Origin: Candidatus Sumerlaeota bacterium
GTDB taxonomy: Bacteria; CG03; SLGR01
Length of the DNA stretch: 7,651 bases
Direction: 5' to 3'
Assembly: GCA_007136585.1 (NCBI GenBank)
Contig: SLGR01000174.1
Location: 1 to 7,651, forward strand
The position numbers were made by a program, and so were the translations under genes. This document shows, piece by piece, positions 5,991 to 7,651 of the stretch (position 1 is the stretch's first letter; each line of letters begins with the position of its first letter). The notes beneath the pieces are model-generated. The model was given only the letters and a program-made list of their open reading frames with translations, ran no database searches and was not told where the DNA came from.

Positions 5991-6982
5991 TTTAACACCT
6001 CATTCAGGTAAGCCGTCTCCTCCGCAAGTATCTTTCCCGCGCTGAGGAGTTCATCTATCTCCCTTACAGCGGTCTCAACGACTATAATTTCAGTTCCCTT
6101 ATCCCTTAAAATGGAGGCAAGGCTGACAAGGTTATCCCGTTTGAGAAATCCCTTCTCGTAATGAAGGGGAGGATGAAACTTGAACTTATCTCCTTCTATC
6201 TGGAAATCGTTAAGATGAACCTGGTAAAAAAGAGAGTCGGGTATCTCTTTTACTATATCCTCCGGGGACTCCGGTATGCTCTCCCTGCTGTAAGTTTTCT
6301 TATGCATCGGAAGTTCAATAGTGAACCAGTGTCCGATATCAAAGCAGTATTTAACATCACACCCGTCTGAATTGACCTCTTCAAGTATATCTATGATATC
6401 CGAGTTATAGACCCCGTATGAGTCAAAGGCCGTATTATTCTCGAGGTGAAGTATAAGCCCTTTTCCGGCGGCATAGGGGTAAAGTTCCTTAAGGGTCCTT
6501 ACCATAGAAACCCTGAGTATTTTCATATACTCTCCCATAGCCTGGTAAAAAGGAACCGAACCCGGATGCATTACTACAGATAAACAGCCGAGTTTTTCCG
6601 CAACATCCATATACCTCATCAGAAGCTCCACGGCTATCTTCCGGTCGGATTCCTGAAAACATATCGTGGCGGCCGCTACATAGGTATAGGGCAGGTGCAG
6701 GGAGATGCTCATCCCAAGCTCAGAGGCATGTTCCGCAGCCCGGGCAAGTTCTTCATCAGACATCTCAAGGTACGGGTTCGGAACTCCTCCGTCAAGCTCA
6801 ATATGGTCGAGACCTATCTCCTTTCCTACGTCAAGCTGGTTTATTATATCCCGCTTAGACCTGATCTGCACCCTCGCATCCATATCGCAAACAGCGAGGC
6901 TGCCCTCTTTAAACTGTTTTCTCTCCTCCGGGGTCAGGAACGAGGTTTCCAGCATATTTGTAAAATTTCTTCCGATCTTCAT
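5987..6982 (-). CDS. Xylose isomerase-like TIM-barrel protein (sugar phosphate isomerase/epimerase family)
   Basis: This 331-residue protein belongs to the AP-endonuclease-2/xylose-isomerase-like barrel superfamily, whose members use one or more divalent metals for sugar isomerisation, epimerisation or DNA repair. Strand ends carry the expected ligands in order: E62 (IELDGG), H96 (SLHLPY), H139 (VMHPGS), E181 (LHLENN), D215 and H218 (FDIGHW), H256 (VHLNDF) and E303 (VVETA). The His/Glu/Asp series resembles both endonuclease IV and inosose/hydroxypyruvate-type isomerases. The VHLND and FDIGH motifs fit either branch, and length is somewhat above the usual 260-290. The residues before about 45 are an N-terminal extension. 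The ATG overlaps the preceding stop by one base (TGATG), with GAGGA just upstream. Given the operon, a pentose or deoxypentose phosphate is an attractive substrate, but this is only inference. Confidence 0.85.
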   Translation of the reverse strand: MKIGRNFTNMLETSFLTPEERKQFKEGSLAVCDMDARVQIRSKRDIINQLDVGKEIGLDHIELDGGVPNPYLEMSDEELARAAEHASELGMSISLHLPYTYVAAATICFQESDRKIAVELLMRYMDVAEKLGCLSVVMHPGSVPFYQAMGEYMKILRVSMVRTLKELYPYAAGKGLILHLENNTAFDSYGVYNSDIIDILEEVNSDGCDVKYCFDIGHWFTIELPMHKKTYSRESIPESPEDIVKEIPDSLFYQVHLNDFQIEGDKFKFHPPLHYEKGFLKRDNLVSLASILRDKGTEIIVVETAVREIDELLSAGKILAEETAYLNEVLK

Positions 6983-7194
6983 CAGTCCTCCCTTACTTCA
7001 GGCCGGGTTTCCGGCACGCCATCTTTCTCTCTTAATTTTGAATAATTACCTTCCGGGCAGAGCTGGTTCTTTAAAACCTCCCGGGAAAGTTTTCTGCAGT
7101 ATATCACATGAAACGTGCGGCAGGCCCTCTCCGCGTTCAGACCTTTCTCATCCAGGGCAGATGCGCTCTCGCAGGAAAACCCGCAGTATTTCAA
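6982..7194 (-). CDS. Small cysteine-rich protein of unknown function
   Basis: I do not recognise this 70-residue protein. It has five cysteines: C4-x3-C8, C25, C33 and C46, together with H29. The middle part (ACRTFHVIYCRKLSREVLKN) looks folded, and the C-terminal third (50-70) is polar and probably loose. The cysteine spacing would suit metal or iron-sulfur binding (inference). There is no signal peptide or membrane segment, so it should be cytosolic. The start is TTG at 7194-7192, overlapping the upstream TGA. GATGAGG (7209-7203) lies 8 nt before it, while the nearer GGAGG is too close. The next gene's ATG overlaps its stop by one base. The reading frame is supported by this tight coupling on both sides rather than by homology. 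Confidence 0.6.
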   Translation of the reverse strand: MKYCGFSCESASALDEKGLNAERACRTFHVIYCRKLSREVLKNQLCPEGNYSKLREKDGVPETRPEVRED

Positions 7195-7625
7195 TCCCTC
7201 CGCCTCATCATCCTATGCAGAACATTTTTAAATTTTCCCAGGAACCCGGCATCATAAAGTTTTTCAATTATATCTATCTCTGTAGAATCAAGCCAGGTGC
7301 CTCCGCACTCCTGGCAGAGATCAACTGTAATGGATTTATCCTTTGAGTACTGCTCTTTCTCCATCTCCACTCTGCACCTGGGACAGTCACCGTGCTTGAT
7401 ATTCATCTCCTGGTCTGTCTCATCCCCTAACGAGGGTGAGTCTATTATAGTAAGCCGCTCCTCAACATACTTTTCAAGTTCGTTCTTATCAAACCAGACG
7501 CCGCCGCATACGAAGCACTGGTCTATTGTAAGTAAAGATGTATCAGTTTTTTTCTTCTTTTCGGATACTTTTTTTATCTTAATCTCCTTCTCCTGAAGTT
7601 TTCCTATACATTTGGGGCATTTCAT
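7191..7625 (-). CDS. Double zf-TFIIB-like zinc-ribbon protein
   Basis: Cytosolic protein of 144 residues with two zinc ribbons of the bacterial zf-TFIIB type. Ribbon 1 uses C3-P-K-C6 and C37-F-V-C40-GGVWFDKNEL. Ribbon 2 uses C81-P-R-C84 and C104-Q-E-C107-GGTWLDSTEI. Between the two halves of each ribbon lies a lysine- and glutamate-rich spacer. The tail (123-144) is basic and ends in RMMRRRD. Such proteins are common but mostly uncharacterised; binding of nucleic acid or protein is plausible. A longer frame begins with GTG at 7634, but that codon lies inside the GGAGGTG ribosome site. The ATG at 7625-7623 is therefore the start, which also puts the first CPKC at the usual N-terminal position. 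It is the first visible gene of the eight-gene minus-strand operon; its stop overlaps the next start by 4 nt. Confidence 0.88.
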   Translation of the reverse strand: MKCPKCIGKLQEKEIKIKKVSEKKKKTDTSLLTIDQCFVCGGVWFDKNELEKYVEERLTIIDSPSLGDETDQEMNIKHGDCPRCRVEMEKEQYSKDKSITVDLCQECGGTWLDSTEIDIIEKLYDAGFLGKFKNVLHRMMRRRD

Positions 7626-7631
7626 CAGCAG

Positions 7632-7638
7632 CACCTCC
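7632..7638 (-). promoter_or_regulatory. Ribosome binding site that fixes the zinc-ribbon protein start
   Basis: GGAGGTG reads on the minus strand at 7638-7632, six bases (CTGCTG) before the ATG at 7625. The spacing is ideal and rules out the GTG at 7634-7632 as a start. Only 13 bases remain upstream before the window ends, so the operon promoter is not visible. Confidence 0.75.
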
Positions 7639-7651
7639 GGTTTAAATTTTC

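Noticed and set aside
6705-7346. Plus-strand open frame of 213 codons
   Set aside because: It is antisense to the TIM-barrel, cysteine-rich and zinc-ribbon genes, which have clear motifs and coupled starts. Its translation is low-complexity, serine- and proline-rich, with no domain.

Overview
The window reads as ordinary bacterial chromosome from a Gram-negative organism. It has a membrane-anchored periplasmic M23 peptidase, a bactofilin and a probable outer-membrane lipoprotein. Genes are packed tightly, with start/stop overlaps of 1 to 11 nt, and the main genes use AGA/AGG arginine and ATA isoleucine codons freely. The mix (bactofilin, dGTPase-like protein, nucleoside deaminases, zf-TFIIB protein) suggests a deltaproteobacterial-type or uncultivated candidate-phylum genome, but I cannot assign a taxon. 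No RNA gene, insertion sequence, CRISPR array or origin is visible. The only intergenic space is about 127 bp (840-966); every other base lies in or within a few bases of a gene.

Region 1 (1-839, minus strand, running off the left edge) is one long reading frame. It joins an MNT nucleotidyltransferase (GS...DxD motif) to a HepT-type HEPN ribonuclease domain (RNxxxHxY motif). These are normally the two separate genes of the MntA/HepT toxin-antitoxin system; here they are one polypeptide. Its codon use differs clearly from its neighbours. This is the most notable item in the window.

Region 2 (967-2326, plus strand) is a two-gene envelope module: an inner-membrane-anchored M23 endopeptidase with complete zinc-site residues, followed by a bactofilin that starts at TTG. 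Such pairs shape cells in other bacteria, with the bactofilin filament positioning the peptidase.

Region 3 (7625 down to 2319, minus strand) is a run of eight genes with no intergenic room. In transcription order they are: a double zf-TFIIB-like zinc-ribbon protein; a 70-residue cysteine-rich protein of unknown function; a xylose-isomerase-like TIM-barrel protein; a P-loop kinase-like protein of unknown substrate; adenosine deaminase; cytidine deaminase; a dGTPase-like HD hydrolase; and a HEAT-repeat-like lipoprotein. The three recognised enzymes all act on nucleosides or deoxynucleotides, so the run looks like a nucleoside salvage and dNTP-balance operon. The kinase-like protein and the TIM-barrel protein are candidates for further steps in it. 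The last gene converges on the bactofilin gene and overlaps it by 8 nt, so the two transcription units must read into each other.
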